Shown piece after piece: positions 9,829 through 19,096 of a DNA stretch of 64,000 nt. This DNA comes from Spirosoma terrae (GTDB taxonomy: Bacteria; Bacteroidota; Bacteroidia; Cytophagales; Spirosomataceae), in NCBI RefSeq assembly GCF_010435915.1, contig NZ_JAAFZH010000013.1, positions 1-64,000 on the forward strand, in the 5' to 3' direction. Both the position numbers and the translations under genes were made by a program. Numbering within the stretch: position 1 is the first letter of the stretch; each line of letters begins with the position of its first letter. The notes under the pieces are model-generated. The model searched no databases and was not told the DNA's origin. It saw only the letters and a list, made by a program, of their open reading frames with translations.

Positions 9829-10280
9829 AAAACTACCTTATCCATCTACTGAACTACGAGCTGTGGGCCAATCAACGTATCATTGAAGCTATCGGTAATC
9901 TCGATAATCCACCCGCCCGGGCAGTGGCCGTTATGGGCCATATTCTATCGGCTCAGCAAATCTGGCTGAGCCGGATTATGAACGAGCCTGCCTACGTAGC
10001 AATCTGGGAAGATATTCCGGTCAGCTGGATGGGAGAAACAGCAGAGCGCCAGCATCGCAAACTGGTCAGTTATATCAGCGCTTTGGCCGAAGCCGATTTA
10101 CTGCAGTCGTTTAGCTACGTTACGTCGCAGGGAACGCCGTTCGACAGTACACTGATCGACATTCTGACTCATATGAGCCACCATGCTGCCTACCATCGGG
10201 GGCAGGTGGTTCACCTTATCCGCCCAATAGCGGGAGAAGCACCGGTTACTGATTTTATAGTCTGGACACGCGACGTGTAG
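9825..10280 (+). CDS. DinB-like family protein
   Basis: The 151-residue protein has the four-helix DinB/YfiT fold signature. His39 sits in helix 2 (VMGHILSAQQIW), and His120 and His124 come from the HHAAYHRGQ segment near the C-terminus, forming the usual metal triad. Members include thiol-dependent transferases (bacillithiol, mycothiol) and many of unknown activity. The start codon overlaps the stop of the GH3 gene (ATGA), indicating translational coupling. The reaction here cannot be read from sequence. Confidence 0.85.
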   Translation: MKNYLIHLLNYELWANQRIIEAIGNLDNPPARAVAVMGHILSAQQIWLSRIMNEPAYVAIWEDIPVSWMGETAERQHRKLVSYISALAEADLLQSFSYVTSQGTPFDSTLIDILTHMSHHAAYHRGQVVHLIRPIAGEAPVTDFIVWTRDV

Positions 10281-10285
10281 TCTGT

Positions 10286-10816
10286 ATGCGAATTCATATT
10301 TTTGGGGCTTCAGGCTCGGGCGTCACTACGTTAGGCCAGGCCCTGAGCGCTCACGTAGCCTTTCCGTATTTCGATGCCGACGACTATTACTGGCTTCCCA
10401 GCAATCCTCCTTTTCAGCACAAACGTGACCCAGTCGAACGAAATGCGCTGCTTTTAGACGAATTAAATCAATACCCAAACTGGATCGTAGGCGGCTCATT
10501 GGATTCCTGGGGTCCCGAGTGGCCTCCCCTGTTTGATCTTGTTGTTTTTCTCTGGATTCCTTCCCAAATCCGGATTGATCGACTGTGGAAGCGAGAATTC
10601 GAACGCTACGGTGAACAATTAGTCAGTAATCCCGATCAGCGACAACGGTCAGACGACTTTATCAATTGGTCTTCTGAATATGATTCAGGTCTGTTGAAGG
10701 GACGTAGCAAATTACGTCACGAAGCCTGGATGCTTACCCTATCCTGCCCCATTATCCGTCTTGAAGGTGACCTGACCGTTGATGAGCGAGTCAATCGGAT
10801 CCTTGAAGCGCTATAA
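10286..10816 (+). CDS. P-loop small-molecule kinase-like protein (adenylate/shikimate kinase-like)
   Basis: The 176-residue protein starts with a Walker A motif at 7-15 (GASGSGVTT), then DADDYYW (about 30) where adenylate and shikimate kinases bind substrate. The short length and IRIDRLWKREFERYG segment fit the small AAA/adenylate-kinase-like proteins often found alone in bacteria. The substrate is unknown. It follows the DinB-like gene after 5 nt and is the last gene of that operon. The 3' half of this gene (from 10571) is duplicated at 34669-34920 with a frameshift. Confidence 0.8.
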   Translation: MRIHIFGASGSGVTTLGQALSAHVAFPYFDADDYYWLPSNPPFQHKRDPVERNALLLDELNQYPNWIVGGSLDSWGPEWPPLFDLVVFLWIPSQIRIDRLWKREFERYGEQLVSNPDQRQRSDDFINWSSEYDSGLLKGRSKLRHEAWMLTLSCPIIRLEGDLTVDERVNRILEAL

Positions 10817-11221
10817 TCAGCGAAATTTCCCTGTAAACGGCCAATTGATATTGCCTGATAACGTATCCATTCCCTGCCCAGGATCGGCAAACTTGAAAGT
10901 ATTTAAAAAAAAGGAAGATAAGTCGTCTTTCATTTTCAATAACAAAAACAGCAGTCTCTCGACTAGAGTGTTTTCTTGAGATAGTGTAACATTAGGGTCA
11001 AACTGATTTGCTAGCTCTCTCTATTACGGAGTCCAAATACCGAAAGAAAGATCTTTAGGTTTCTCGTTTGTACAAACCTAGATGCTATAACCGCTCCTTT
11101 AGGGCTTGGACTAATTCGCATCGAAACTGGCTGGTTATTGATTTATTCACTTGCCAGGCATCCATCTCTATGCGTATCTCGTATATGTTTAACAGTTCAT
11201 TTCTTATCTATTTCCCGTTAT
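10817..11221. other. Leader/intergenic region before susC
   Basis: About 400 nt precede the SusC start. Two symmetrical elements are visible: the palindrome AAAGATCTTT at about 11047-11056 and a TAGGTTT/AAACCTA stem with an 11-nt loop just after it. Neither is followed by a T tract. I compared the region by eye with cobalamin, TPP and other common riboswitch cores and saw no match. The operon promoter must lie here, but no clear TAnnTTTG box was found. Confidence 0.4.
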
Positions 11222-14200
11222 ATGCGGTTCATTTTACTTATTGTCTTTCTGCCTTTGTTTTCTGTCGGTACGTCTGCTCAGAAACTAACCGGACAGGTTA
11301 TCGACCAGACGTCGCATCAACCCATTGCGGGGTCGACTGTACAAATAAAACGTACTCAGGCAGGCACACTCACCGATTCTACAGGCACATTCACCCTATC
11401 TAATGTACAGCTAAAGGACGTTTTGATCGTCTCCTATCTTGGCTACCAGACACAGGAAATTCAGTTCACGGGACAATCCAGCCTGACCGTTGAGCTGGTT
11501 GCAGGGGTGTCGCTCAACGAAGTCGTTGTCACGGCTCTTGGGCTGGAACGTAACGCCCGAAGCCTGGGTTATGCGGTCCAGAAAGTTGATGGTCGGCAGG
11601 TTAATGACGTGAAAGCCCCCAATTTTCTCGATAACCTGTCGGGTAAGGTAGCCGGCGTAATGATTACGGGTGGATCGACGGGTGTGGGTTCATCAGCACG
11701 TATCAATATTCGGGGCGAATCATCCTTTACCAACAACAATCCATTGTTTGTAGTTGATGGTATTCTGATCAACAATGCTACGGTGGTCAATCGGGTCAAC
11801 GACGACGCCAACGGATTTCAGGAAATCGATTTTGGAAACGGGGCCATGGACATTAACCCCGACGACGTAGCAGCAGTATCGGTGCTAAAAGGTCCGGGTG
11901 CTGCGGCTCTCTACGGCACACGGGCGGCTAATGGTGTGATCTTGATTACGACCAAAGACGGTTCATCGCAGAAAGGGATAGGCGTCAGTTTCAACAGTAC
12001 GTTCTACACCGAGCGTCCGTTTCAACTACCCCGTTTTCAGAATCAGTATGGACAGGGCAACAGCGGAGCCTTCAAGTATGTCAACGGCCTAGGCGGGGGA
12101 ATTAATGACAATATCTCCTACAGCTACGGTCCTAAACTCGACGCGGGCCTGTTGATCCCACAGTACGACAGTCCCGTGAATCTCCCCGACGGTCGGGTGG
12201 TACGTGGTGCTGATATATATGTCTATAGTGGGCTACCCATCACGCCGACTCCTTTTGTGTCGCACCCCGATAACCTCAAAAACTTCTACGAGACGGGGCA
12301 CACGGCGATCAACAACCTGGCTATTTCGGGCAGCTACGATAAGGGAAGCTATCGGCTATCGTACACCGACCTGAACAGTCAGTCAACAATTCCGGGTGTC
12401 GATCTGAAGCGCAAAACACTGGCCGCCCGGTTACAGTTCGAACCCATCCGTCGACTGAAATTCAGCTCATCTATCAATTATATCAACACGGGTAGCGACA
12501 ATCGTCCGGCTACCAAATACGGCTCGGAAAACATCAACTACGCCCTGAGTGCCTGGCTGGGCCGTCAAACTGATGTTAACCCAATGAAGCAGTACTGGCA
12601 GCCGGGATTGGAGGGGATTCAGCATTTTTCCTATAACTACACTTACTTCGACAATCCGTATTTTACGCTATACGAAAACCGTAACTCATTCAACCGCGAC
12701 CGGCTCATCGGGAATCTGGCCATAACGGGCGAGCTGGCTACTCACCTGACGCTGATGGTACGTAGCGGTATGGATTATTCGAGCGAAAACCGTCAGTTTC
12801 GGCGGGCTTTCAGCAGCAACCGTTTCAAGAATGGGGCGTATGCTGAAAACACTGTTTTCTTCCGGGAGATCAACACCGACTTTCTGTTGAATTATAACCG
12901 AATCGTAGGTGCCTTTTCGCTCGATCTGTCGGCTGGGGGAAATCGCATGGACCAACTGGCCTCGTTCGATCAGTATCAGGCCCTGACGCTTGCCCAACCG
13001 GGGGTATTCAAGCTCAACAATGCGGCCTCGCCAGTGGAAGCTTATCAGCAGAGCGCCCGCAAACGGATCAACAGCCTGTATGCGCTGGCTAAACTGAGTT
13101 ATAAAGACGTACTGTTTCTGGACGTAACGGGACGTAACGACTGGTCGAGCGCGCTGGCCACGCCCAACTCAACGGCAAACACGGCTTTCTTCTACCCGTC
13201 GGTATCGGCCAGTTGGGTGCTATCAAATCAGTTTCAACTGCCTGCGGTTATGTCGTTTGCCAAAGTACGTGCGAGTGTGGCCAGCGTCGGCAACGATACC
13301 AGCCCCTACCAGACAACAGGAGTCTTTAACGCCCGAAACCCCGTGTTCTCACAACCGGCCTTCAGCGACCAGAGCACGATTGCCAACACAAATCTGAAAC
13401 CGGAGTCGATTACGTCGGTTGAGCTGGGCGCTGATGTGCGCTTCCTGAACGATCGACTCGGCGTCGACCTGACGTACTACGATGCTCGCACTCGTAACCA
13501 GATTTTATCGTTGCCCATCGCTATCCCAACCGGCTACAGCGAACGAGTCATTAATGGCGGGGAAGTACGGTCGCGGGGTATCGAAGCTGTGGTAACGGCC
13601 GTTCCCGTTCAGACAAATCGCGTCCGCTGGAACGTAAGCCTGAATTTCAGCCGAAACCGGACCTACGTAGTGTCGCTGCCCGAAGAGGCCGGTACGCTAA
13701 CGCTGGGCTATAACCGAATCTACGACAACGTGAACCAAACCGTCTGGTATCAGGTACGTCAGGGCGACCGGATGGGCGATATGTGGGGAACGGGCTACCT
13801 ACGTAACGTACAGGGTGAGTTTATCGTAGGTAACAACGGGCAATATATCGCGGATAACACGCTGAAGAAACTGGGCAACTATAATCCCGATTTTATGATG
13901 GGCCTGTCGAATCAGCTCAGTGTCGGGAACTGGAATCTGGGTTTTCTGCTCGACTGGCGGCAAGGCGGTATTCTGGTATCGCGCACGCTGGCCCTGGCGG
14001 GTGTGGCGGGGCAGCTAATTGAAACAGCGAATCGTCCTGACGCCGGTATCGTGGCGAAAGGAGTCGTCAATACCGGCACCGTCGACAACCCGAGCTACCA
14101 GCCGAATACCATCGCCATTCCGGCCGAAACCTACTACCGGATGTACTATGACCGCAACAATGAGGAAAATAACACCTATAACGCGTCGTACGTAAAGTTG

Positions 14201-14434
14201 CGGGAAATGAGCATCGGCTATACCCTACCCGAAACGGCGGGCCTTGCCCGTAAACTGCATATGCAGCGGCTAACCATAGCTTTGGTGGGCCGTAACCTGC
14301 TGGCACTGTCGCACATTCCTCACTTTGATCCCGAACAAACGTCCTTTCAGCAGAACCAATTGCAAACGGGCGTTGAAGACATGACCTACCCTACCTCGCG
14401 TAACATCGGGGTGAAACTAAGCGTAAATTTTTAA
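11222..14434 (+). CDS. SusC/RagA-family TonB-linked outer-membrane transporter
   Basis: The ATG at 11222 gives a 1070-residue protein with signal peptide MRFILLIVFLPLFSVGTSAQ; an in-frame TTG at 11138 would bury this peptide, so it was not chosen. A carboxypeptidase-D-like regulatory domain follows (KLTGQVIDQTSHQPIAGSTV). The TonB plug then shows LDNLSGKVAGVMI, RINIRGESSF and PLFVVDGILI, followed by VLKGPGAAALYGTRAANGVI. The remainder is a 22-strand-type barrel ending in a terminal aromatic (KLSVNF). It works with the SusD lipoprotein encoded 36 nt downstream to import a ligand across the outer membrane. No glycoside hydrolase lies in the operon, so the ligand need not be a polysaccharide. 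Confidence 0.95.
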   Translation: MRFILLIVFLPLFSVGTSAQKLTGQVIDQTSHQPIAGSTVQIKRTQAGTLTDSTGTFTLSNVQLKDVLIVSYLGYQTQEIQFTGQSSLTVELVAGVSLNEVVVTALGLERNARSLGYAVQKVDGRQVNDVKAPNFLDNLSGKVAGVMITGGSTGVGSSARINIRGESSFTNNNPLFVVDGILINNATVVNRVNDDANGFQEIDFGNGAMDINPDDVAAVSVLKGPGAAALYGTRAANGVILITTKDGSSQKGIGVSFNSTFYTERPFQLPRFQNQYGQGNSGAFKYVNGLGGGINDNISYSYGPKLDAGLLIPQYDSPVNLPDGRVVRGADIYVYSGLPITPTPFVSHPDNLKNFYETGHTAINNLAISGSYDKGSYRLSYTDLNSQSTIPGVDLKRKTLAARLQFEPIRRLKFSSSINYINTGSDNRPATKYGSENINYALSAWLGRQTDVNPMKQYWQPGLEGIQHFSYNYTYFDNPYFTLYENRNSFNRDRLIGNLAITGELATHLTLMVRSGMDYSSENRQFRRAFSSNRFKNGAYAENTVFFREINTDFLLNYNRIVGAFSLDLSAGGNRMDQLASFDQYQALTLAQPGVFKLNNAASPVEAYQQSARKRINSLYALAKLSYKDVLFLDVTGRNDWSSALATPNSTANTAFFYPSVSASWVLSNQFQLPAVMSFAKVRASVASVGNDTSPYQTTGVFNARNPVFSQPAFSDQSTIANTNLKPESITSVELGADVRFLNDRLGVDLTYYDARTRNQILSLPIAIPTGYSERVINGGEVRSRGIEAVVTAVPVQTNRVRWNVSLNFSRNRTYVVSLPEEAGTLTLGYNRIYDNVNQTVWYQVRQGDRMGDMWGTGYLRNVQGEFIVGNNGQYIADNTLKKLGNYNPDFMMGLSNQLSVGNWNLGFLLDWRQGGILVSRTLALAGVAGQLIETANRPDAGIVAKGVVNTGTVDNPSYQPNTIAIPAETYYRMYYDRNNEENNTYNASYVKLREMSIGYTLPETAGLARKLHMQRLTIALVGRNLLALSHIPHFDPEQTSFQQNQLQTGVEDMTYPTSRNIGVKLSVNF

Positions 14435-14456
14435 GTCCTACCCTCGTCATAGGACT
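14434..14456 (+). promoter_or_regulatory. Intercistronic hairpin between susC and susD
   Basis: A perfect 7-bp stem (AGTCCTA with TAGGACT) and 9-nt loop lies between the SusC stop and the SusD start. There is no T tract, so it is not a typical terminator. It may stabilise or process the transcript; this is inference. Confidence 0.4.
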
Positions 14457-14470
14457 CAAATCAGCTGATT

Positions 14471-15922
14471 ATGAAACGTATTATATATCATTTTCTCCTA
14501 CTGCTCACACTAACCAGCGTGCTGCCGGGCTGTACGGAGAACTTCCAGGAAATCAATACCAATCCCAATGCGCCGGTCGATGTGCAGCCGTCGTTGCTAT
14601 TCCGTAAGATTCTATTCGATTATGGCGAGCAAATGTCTTACGAGGGCTTCGTTGCGGGTAACCTGCTGGGGCAATATTTTACGGCCATCGACTTCAATCT
14701 GTTTGACCGGCACAGTCTCAGCGAACCGCAGTACGGCGGCAACCCCTGGCCATTTATTTACACGAATCTGCGCGACAATGAGATTCTGATCCAGAAGGCC
14801 CGCACCAACGTAGCATTCGGTGTTTATGAAGGCCCCGCCCTGATCATGAAAGCGTACATGACGGCTGCCCTCACTGACCTTTACGGGGACGTACCCTATA
14901 GCGAAGCCCTACAGGGTAAAGCGGGGGTGATTACTCCCGCCTACGACACGCAGGAAGCCATATACACGGCTGCCGGGGGCATACTGGATAACCTTGACAA
15001 GGGCATTGCCTCTATCAACAATTACAAGGGGGCCACTGCTCTCGACGGCGACATTCTCTACGGTGGCAACCGTAGCAAGTGGATATTATTTGCCAATTCG
15101 CTAAAGATCAAGGCCCTGATGCGTATCTCGGGCAAAATAAACGTAAAGGAAGCGTTGCAGAAAGTAGTGACGGAAGGCAATTTCATCAAGGCTAACACCG
15201 ACAACGCCGTGTACCGATTCTCGCTCGCGCAGCCCAACAACTTCCGTATGTCGACGGCCCGTATCGGCGATTATAACCTCTTTATCATGTCACTGACTAG
15301 TCAGGAACTACTCGCCAGCCTGAACGATCCGCGTGTTGGGGTATACTTTCGGTCTACGGCGGCTAAACCGGGCACCTACAAAGGCTTGCTCAACGGCCCT
15401 GATGCCTCAAAACTGTCGATTTCGGTGGCCGACTATTCACTGACAGGAACCATTTTTCGGGAGGAGTCGGACAAGCTGTATGCCAACTACATGACGGCTT
15501 ATGAAACCAGTTTCTGGCTGGCCGAAGCTGCTGAGCGGGGCCTGGTGTCGGCTTCGGCAAAGGAATGGTATGAACGGGGTATTACGCAGGCATTCGACTA
15601 CTGGCGAACGACGCTGCCCTCTACTTACCTGACCAGTAGCAAAGTGGCCTATGCGCAGAATGGCCAAAATCCAATTGAGCAGATTCTGACGCAGAAGTGG
15701 CTGGGCAATATCAACAATGCCTATGAAGGCTGGACCGAGTACCGACGGACTAGTTTTCCCCGGCTGAAACCCATTTCGGCCAGCCTCAACAATGGGCTGA
15801 TTCCCGTTCGGATGCCCTACCCCGGAACCGAGAGTGCACTCAACGCAGTTCAGTACAAAAAAGCCGCCGACAAAACCCAGAACAACAGCATTAACACACC
15901 CGTTTGGTGGGCTACTCGCTAA
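14471..15922 (+). CDS. SusD/RagB-family surface lipoprotein (SusD-like_2 type)
   Basis: The 483-residue protein has a lipoprotein signal ending VLPGC with Cys21 as the lipidation site, followed by the typical SusD opening TENFQEINTNPNAP. Helical repeat signatures are visible (KAYMTAALTDLYGDVPYSEAL, GGNRSKWILFANSLKIKALM, QKWLGN...EGWTEYRRT). It should form the lid on the SusC barrel at the cell surface and bind the ligand. It matches the compact SusD/RagB_2 branch, which often handles peptides or other non-glycan ligands; that preference is inference. The symporter gene starts 10 nt after its stop. Confidence 0.93.
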   Translation: MKRIIYHFLLLLTLTSVLPGCTENFQEINTNPNAPVDVQPSLLFRKILFDYGEQMSYEGFVAGNLLGQYFTAIDFNLFDRHSLSEPQYGGNPWPFIYTNLRDNEILIQKARTNVAFGVYEGPALIMKAYMTAALTDLYGDVPYSEALQGKAGVITPAYDTQEAIYTAAGGILDNLDKGIASINNYKGATALDGDILYGGNRSKWILFANSLKIKALMRISGKINVKEALQKVVTEGNFIKANTDNAVYRFSLAQPNNFRMSTARIGDYNLFIMSLTSQELLASLNDPRVGVYFRSTAAKPGTYKGLLNGPDASKLSISVADYSLTGTIFREESDKLYANYMTAYETSFWLAEAAERGLVSASAKEWYERGITQAFDYWRTTLPSTYLTSSKVAYAQNGQNPIEQILTQKWLGNINNAYEGWTEYRRTSFPRLKPISASLNNGLIPVRMPYPGTESALNAVQYKKAADKTQNNSINTPVWWATR

Positions 15923-15932
15923 TCATTTCTGC

Positions 15933-17285
15933 ATGACCACAACCCTGTTGCAATGGGCGCTGGTGCTGGCTTCCAGCATTACGTTATTTCTCGTGTCGCC
16001 CCTGGCTCGTACCGCCCCCGAATTTTTCAGGGGCACCCGCAATGAGCGAACGCCCAGCACCCTTTTTCTGACGAGTAGCCTGGTCATTTCGTGGCTGTTT
16101 GCCAAGTCAATCACCAATGCTGCTAATCTAGGGCACAGCTTCGGTCTGGTGGGGGGCGTAGCTTACGCAGGCTATTACCTGTCGTTTCTGGTAGCGGGGT
16201 TTGTGATTGTATCGATGCGTAACCAGGGCGGATACCGAAGCATTCACCACTTTCTGGAATCGAAATTTGGCGCTAGTGCGGTGGTCGTCTTTACGCTCCT
16301 GATCATGATTCGGCTCTATAATGAAATCTGGTCGAACACCATCGTGATTGGCTCGTACTTCGGGGCACAGGGCTCGACTGATTACTACGTTGCCATTTTG
16401 GTGTTTACATTACTCACACTGGCCTACACACTCAAAGGCGGCATGAGTAGTTCGATTATGACCGATGTGATTCAACTGTCGCTCTTTGTCGTGCTGCTTA
16501 CGGTGATTCTGGGCTTTATTCTACCCCAGTACGGAGGGAGTCTGAAACCTTTTGTCAGTAGCGGCCGCTGGGAGTTGAATCAGGGTGTCGATCTACTGCT
16601 GGTAGCGCTGGTGCAATGTTTCAGTTATCCCTTCCATGATCCTGTGCTGACCGACCGGGGCTTTATCTCCGACACGCGTACCACACGCAGGGCTTACATC
16701 TGGGCGGCCATCATTGGCTCGCTCTGTATCATCTTCTTCAGCTTCGTCGGGATTTTCGCCAAGCTCAATAGTCTGACGGGCGAAGCACCGGTAGCCGTAG
16801 CACGGTATTTTGGCGTACCGATGCTGCTGCTTATGAACCTCATTATGGTCACCTCAGCCTCATCGACGCTCGACTCAGCCATGGCGTCGTTCTCCAAACT
16901 GATCAGTATCGATTTGAGCCGGGCTGCTGTACCAAGCGTTACCAGAGGACGCTGGGCCATGGTCGTGCTGACGGTGTTGGGTACCATTCCCGTCTTTTTC
17001 GACCCGGCTATTCTGTCAGCTACAACCATCAGCGGTACGTTGGTGCTTGGTCTGGCTCCCATTTTTTTGTGCTGGAACGTTCGGGTGCCGCGCCTGGCCT
17101 TTCATCTATCAGTGCTAGGCGGGCTGGTACTGGGTGGTTTGCTGACATTTTTCCCCTTGCCCGAATCCCTCCGGCTGGGCGATGGTAAGTATGGATCGCT
17201 GCTTAGCGTAAACCTGATCACTACGGCCTTCTGCTTTCTCGTTTTCGCAGGCAGTGCGCTGTTTCACCCCAAAAGCCATGACTGA
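15933..17285 (+). CDS. Sodium:solute symporter (SSS family)
   Basis: The ATG at 15933 gives 450 residues, almost all hydrophobic, in about 13 membrane helices. SSS hallmarks are LAYTLKGGMSSSIMTDVIQL in the middle and SASSTLDSAMASFSKLISID in the eighth-helix region, which lines the sodium site. It should take a solute across the inner membrane with sodium. Close linkage to SusCD (10-nt gap) and an 8-nt overlap with the phosphoesterase gene suggest a single uptake route from surface to cytoplasm. A longer reading frame begins at 15834, but it overlaps susD and lacks membrane character. Confidence 0.9.
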   Translation: MTTTLLQWALVLASSITLFLVSPLARTAPEFFRGTRNERTPSTLFLTSSLVISWLFAKSITNAANLGHSFGLVGGVAYAGYYLSFLVAGFVIVSMRNQGGYRSIHHFLESKFGASAVVVFTLLIMIRLYNEIWSNTIVIGSYFGAQGSTDYYVAILVFTLLTLAYTLKGGMSSSIMTDVIQLSLFVVLLTVILGFILPQYGGSLKPFVSSGRWELNQGVDLLLVALVQCFSYPFHDPVLTDRGFISDTRTTRRAYIWAAIIGSLCIIFFSFVGIFAKLNSLTGEAPVAVARYFGVPMLLLMNLIMVTSASSTLDSAMASFSKLISIDLSRAAVPSVTRGRWAMVVLTVLGTIPVFFDPAILSATTISGTLVLGLAPIFLCWNVRVPRLAFHLSVLGGLVLGGLLTFFPLPESLRLGDGKYGSLLSVNLITTAFCFLVFAGSALFHPKSHD

Positions 17286-18135
17286 TACGAATTACCCTGA
17301 TAACCAGGACCTCGGTATACGTAGCGGTAAACTGCTCGTGTTTGGAGGGTCTTATTCCAACTTACAGGCGCTGGAATCCCTTAGAACGATTGCCGACCAG
17401 CTTCAGATTCCCCCTCACAACATCATCTGTACGGGCGATATTGTGGGCTACTGCGCCCAGCCTGAGGAGTCAATACAGTTCGTAAAAAACTGGGGTATTC
17501 AGGCCATTCAGGGCAACGTAGAGCAAAATATTATTCGGGGCGAGGACGACTGCGGTTGTAACTTTACGGAAGGTGGTCGGTGTGATCTGTTCTCCCGCAC
17601 CTGGTTTCCGTATGCGGTTCAGACGCTTTCGGCGAAATCAGTCGACTGGCTGCGTACGTTGCCACTTCAACTGTCTTTTCACTACGCAGATAAGTCGGTA
17701 ACCGTATTGCACGGAGCCGCCACTGGCATCGCTGATTTTGTGTTCGCATCGACACCCTGGTCGGTGAAAGAAAACACTTTTGCGGCTACCGGAGCCGACG
17801 TAGTACTGGCCGGTCATGCCGGACTACCCTTTGCCGATAAGCAAGTATCTGACACTGGTATCGACCGTTACTGGCTGAACGCCGGGGTGATCGGGATGCC
17901 CGCCAATGATGGTACGCCCCGCGTATGGTACCTGCTACTCGACGACAAGGATGGCGCGTTTACGTATAGCTTTCACGCCTTTACCTACGACAACCTGGCG
18001 GCCCATCAGCTGATGATGACCAATCAACTCCCAGAATCCTATGCTCAGACACTACTAACGGGCATCTGGGACAATTGCGAGATTTTGCCGGACGCCGAGA
18101 AGGTTCTACAGGGCCGCGCTATTATGTTGTATTAG
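17278..18135 (+). CDS. Calcineurin-fold metallophosphoesterase-like protein, divergent active site
   Basis: The ATG at 17278 lies inside the symporter's last codons and gives 285 residues. The YfcE/MJ0936-like order of motifs is visible: GGSYSN at 23-28 in place of GD-H-GN, GDIVGY at 53-58, QGNVEQ at 78-83, VLHGA, and AGHAGLPF in place of GHTH. The usual Asp and His of motif I and the second His of the last motif are thus replaced. A cysteine cluster DDCGC...RC (Cys92, Cys94, Cys102) is added. I recall similar proteins with GGPYSN/GHCGLPF motifs, so this may be a subfamily rather than decay. No signal peptide is present; it is cytoplasmic and likely processes the imported substrate. Confidence 0.75.
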   Translation: MTDTNYPDNQDLGIRSGKLLVFGGSYSNLQALESLRTIADQLQIPPHNIICTGDIVGYCAQPEESIQFVKNWGIQAIQGNVEQNIIRGEDDCGCNFTEGGRCDLFSRTWFPYAVQTLSAKSVDWLRTLPLQLSFHYADKSVTVLHGAATGIADFVFASTPWSVKENTFAATGADVVLAGHAGLPFADKQVSDTGIDRYWLNAGVIGMPANDGTPRVWYLLLDDKDGAFTYSFHAFTYDNLAAHQLMMTNQLPESYAQTLLTGIWDNCEILPDAEKVLQGRAIMLY

Positions 18136-18392
18136 AACGATAAAAGCGGGGGATTGTGTAGTTTTACCATTTTGTACCGGTACGCCGGCGCGGGGCATCA
18201 GCCGACCGTAAAATCCGTCACCAGGCTACAATGCATCATTAACTTAACCAGTAGTACGAAAATGCTACGTTGATTAGTGAGATGGCAATTTGAGATTGTA
18301 GCTAACTTCTGTAGACAGCGTGTTTAGATAGTACATGCTGTCTCGGAGAAACGGGCGATTATTGAGGCAATGATCAAGATGGTTTCTATTAG

Positions 18393-19082
18393 CTACTTGG
18401 TTGAATACCACGAGTTGGGGTCTGTTTGCTTCGAGAAATCTACTAGACCGAGGTAAAATAGTGCCGACGTTGACCAGAGAGCGAAATAACTTACCCCTTT
18501 TATCAGCAACGATAGTTCCATACTGCTAAGACTTACATAAAGCAACACCGTGCCAGCCCACAACAGATATGTAAGCAGCCGAATCAACAAGGCGGGAAAG
18601 CGTACAACTCCCACTTGCTTAAGCCCTGGAGCAACTCGTTGGAGTAAAAAACAGCTCAGCATGATAACCCATATGATACTCACCCATTGAACTGAATTCC
18701 ACAATATTGTCTCGCCGAGTACAGCCATAAAATCACTCATTAGGCCAAAATATAAGCTGGCAAACGTAACAAAACCGACCACCAGTAGTGTTCGAATTCG
18801 TTTATGAGCAGCGAATTGGCTTTTTATCAGTGTCCACCAGTTCCGCAACAGACTTCTCAAATACACTTTCCGATAGGTCCATTCCATCTTCTGGATGGTA
18901 GTTGGCCCACCAAAGTCATCGATTGTCTGCTGAAGGGCCTCCTCAAATGAAAATGAATCGGCCATCCGAGCTTCCACGGAGGCCACAAAATGGTCCCTCA
19001 TCTCGTCGATAAAGACGGTTTCAATCAACTCACATTGTTGGGTCAGAAAGGTAACGATGAGCGCCTGTTGAGCCTGAGTCAT
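18393..19082 (-). CDS. Four-helix membrane protein with N-terminal HAAS-like segment
   Basis: The 229-residue protein has a soluble helical N-terminus (about 1-90, including SFSFEEALQQTIDDFGGPTTI) like the HAAS/permease-prefix domains paired with PadR regulators. Four membrane helices follow (about 96-118, 128-150, 157-182 and 190-212). It starts 14 nt after the PadR stop and is probably a target or partner of that regulator. Its biochemical role is unknown. Confidence 0.75.
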   Translation of the reverse strand: MTQAQQALIVTFLTQQCELIETVFIDEMRDHFVASVEARMADSFSFEEALQQTIDDFGGPTTIQKMEWTYRKVYLRSLLRNWWTLIKSQFAAHKRIRTLLVVGFVTFASLYFGLMSDFMAVLGETILWNSVQWVSIIWVIMLSCFLLQRVAPGLKQVGVVRFPALLIRLLTYLLWAGTVLLYVSLSSMELSLLIKGVSYFALWSTSALFYLGLVDFSKQTDPNSWYSTK

Positions 19083-19096
19083 AGCGGTAAAATTGA

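Noticed and set aside
10779..10979. 66-codon frame overlapping the end of the P-loop gene
   Set aside because: It is the same DNA read in a shifted frame and continues into AT-rich intergenic sequence without a plausible start or family.
10817..11221. Riboswitch upstream of susC
   Set aside because: The TAGGTTT/AAACCTA stem and AAAGATCTTT palindrome do not match any riboswitch core that I could recall.
18314..18343. GACAGC/GCTGTC hairpin as a terminator for the metallophosphoesterase operon or the 18393 gene
   Set aside because: One mismatch in the stem and no T tract on either strand; position is not close to a stop codon.
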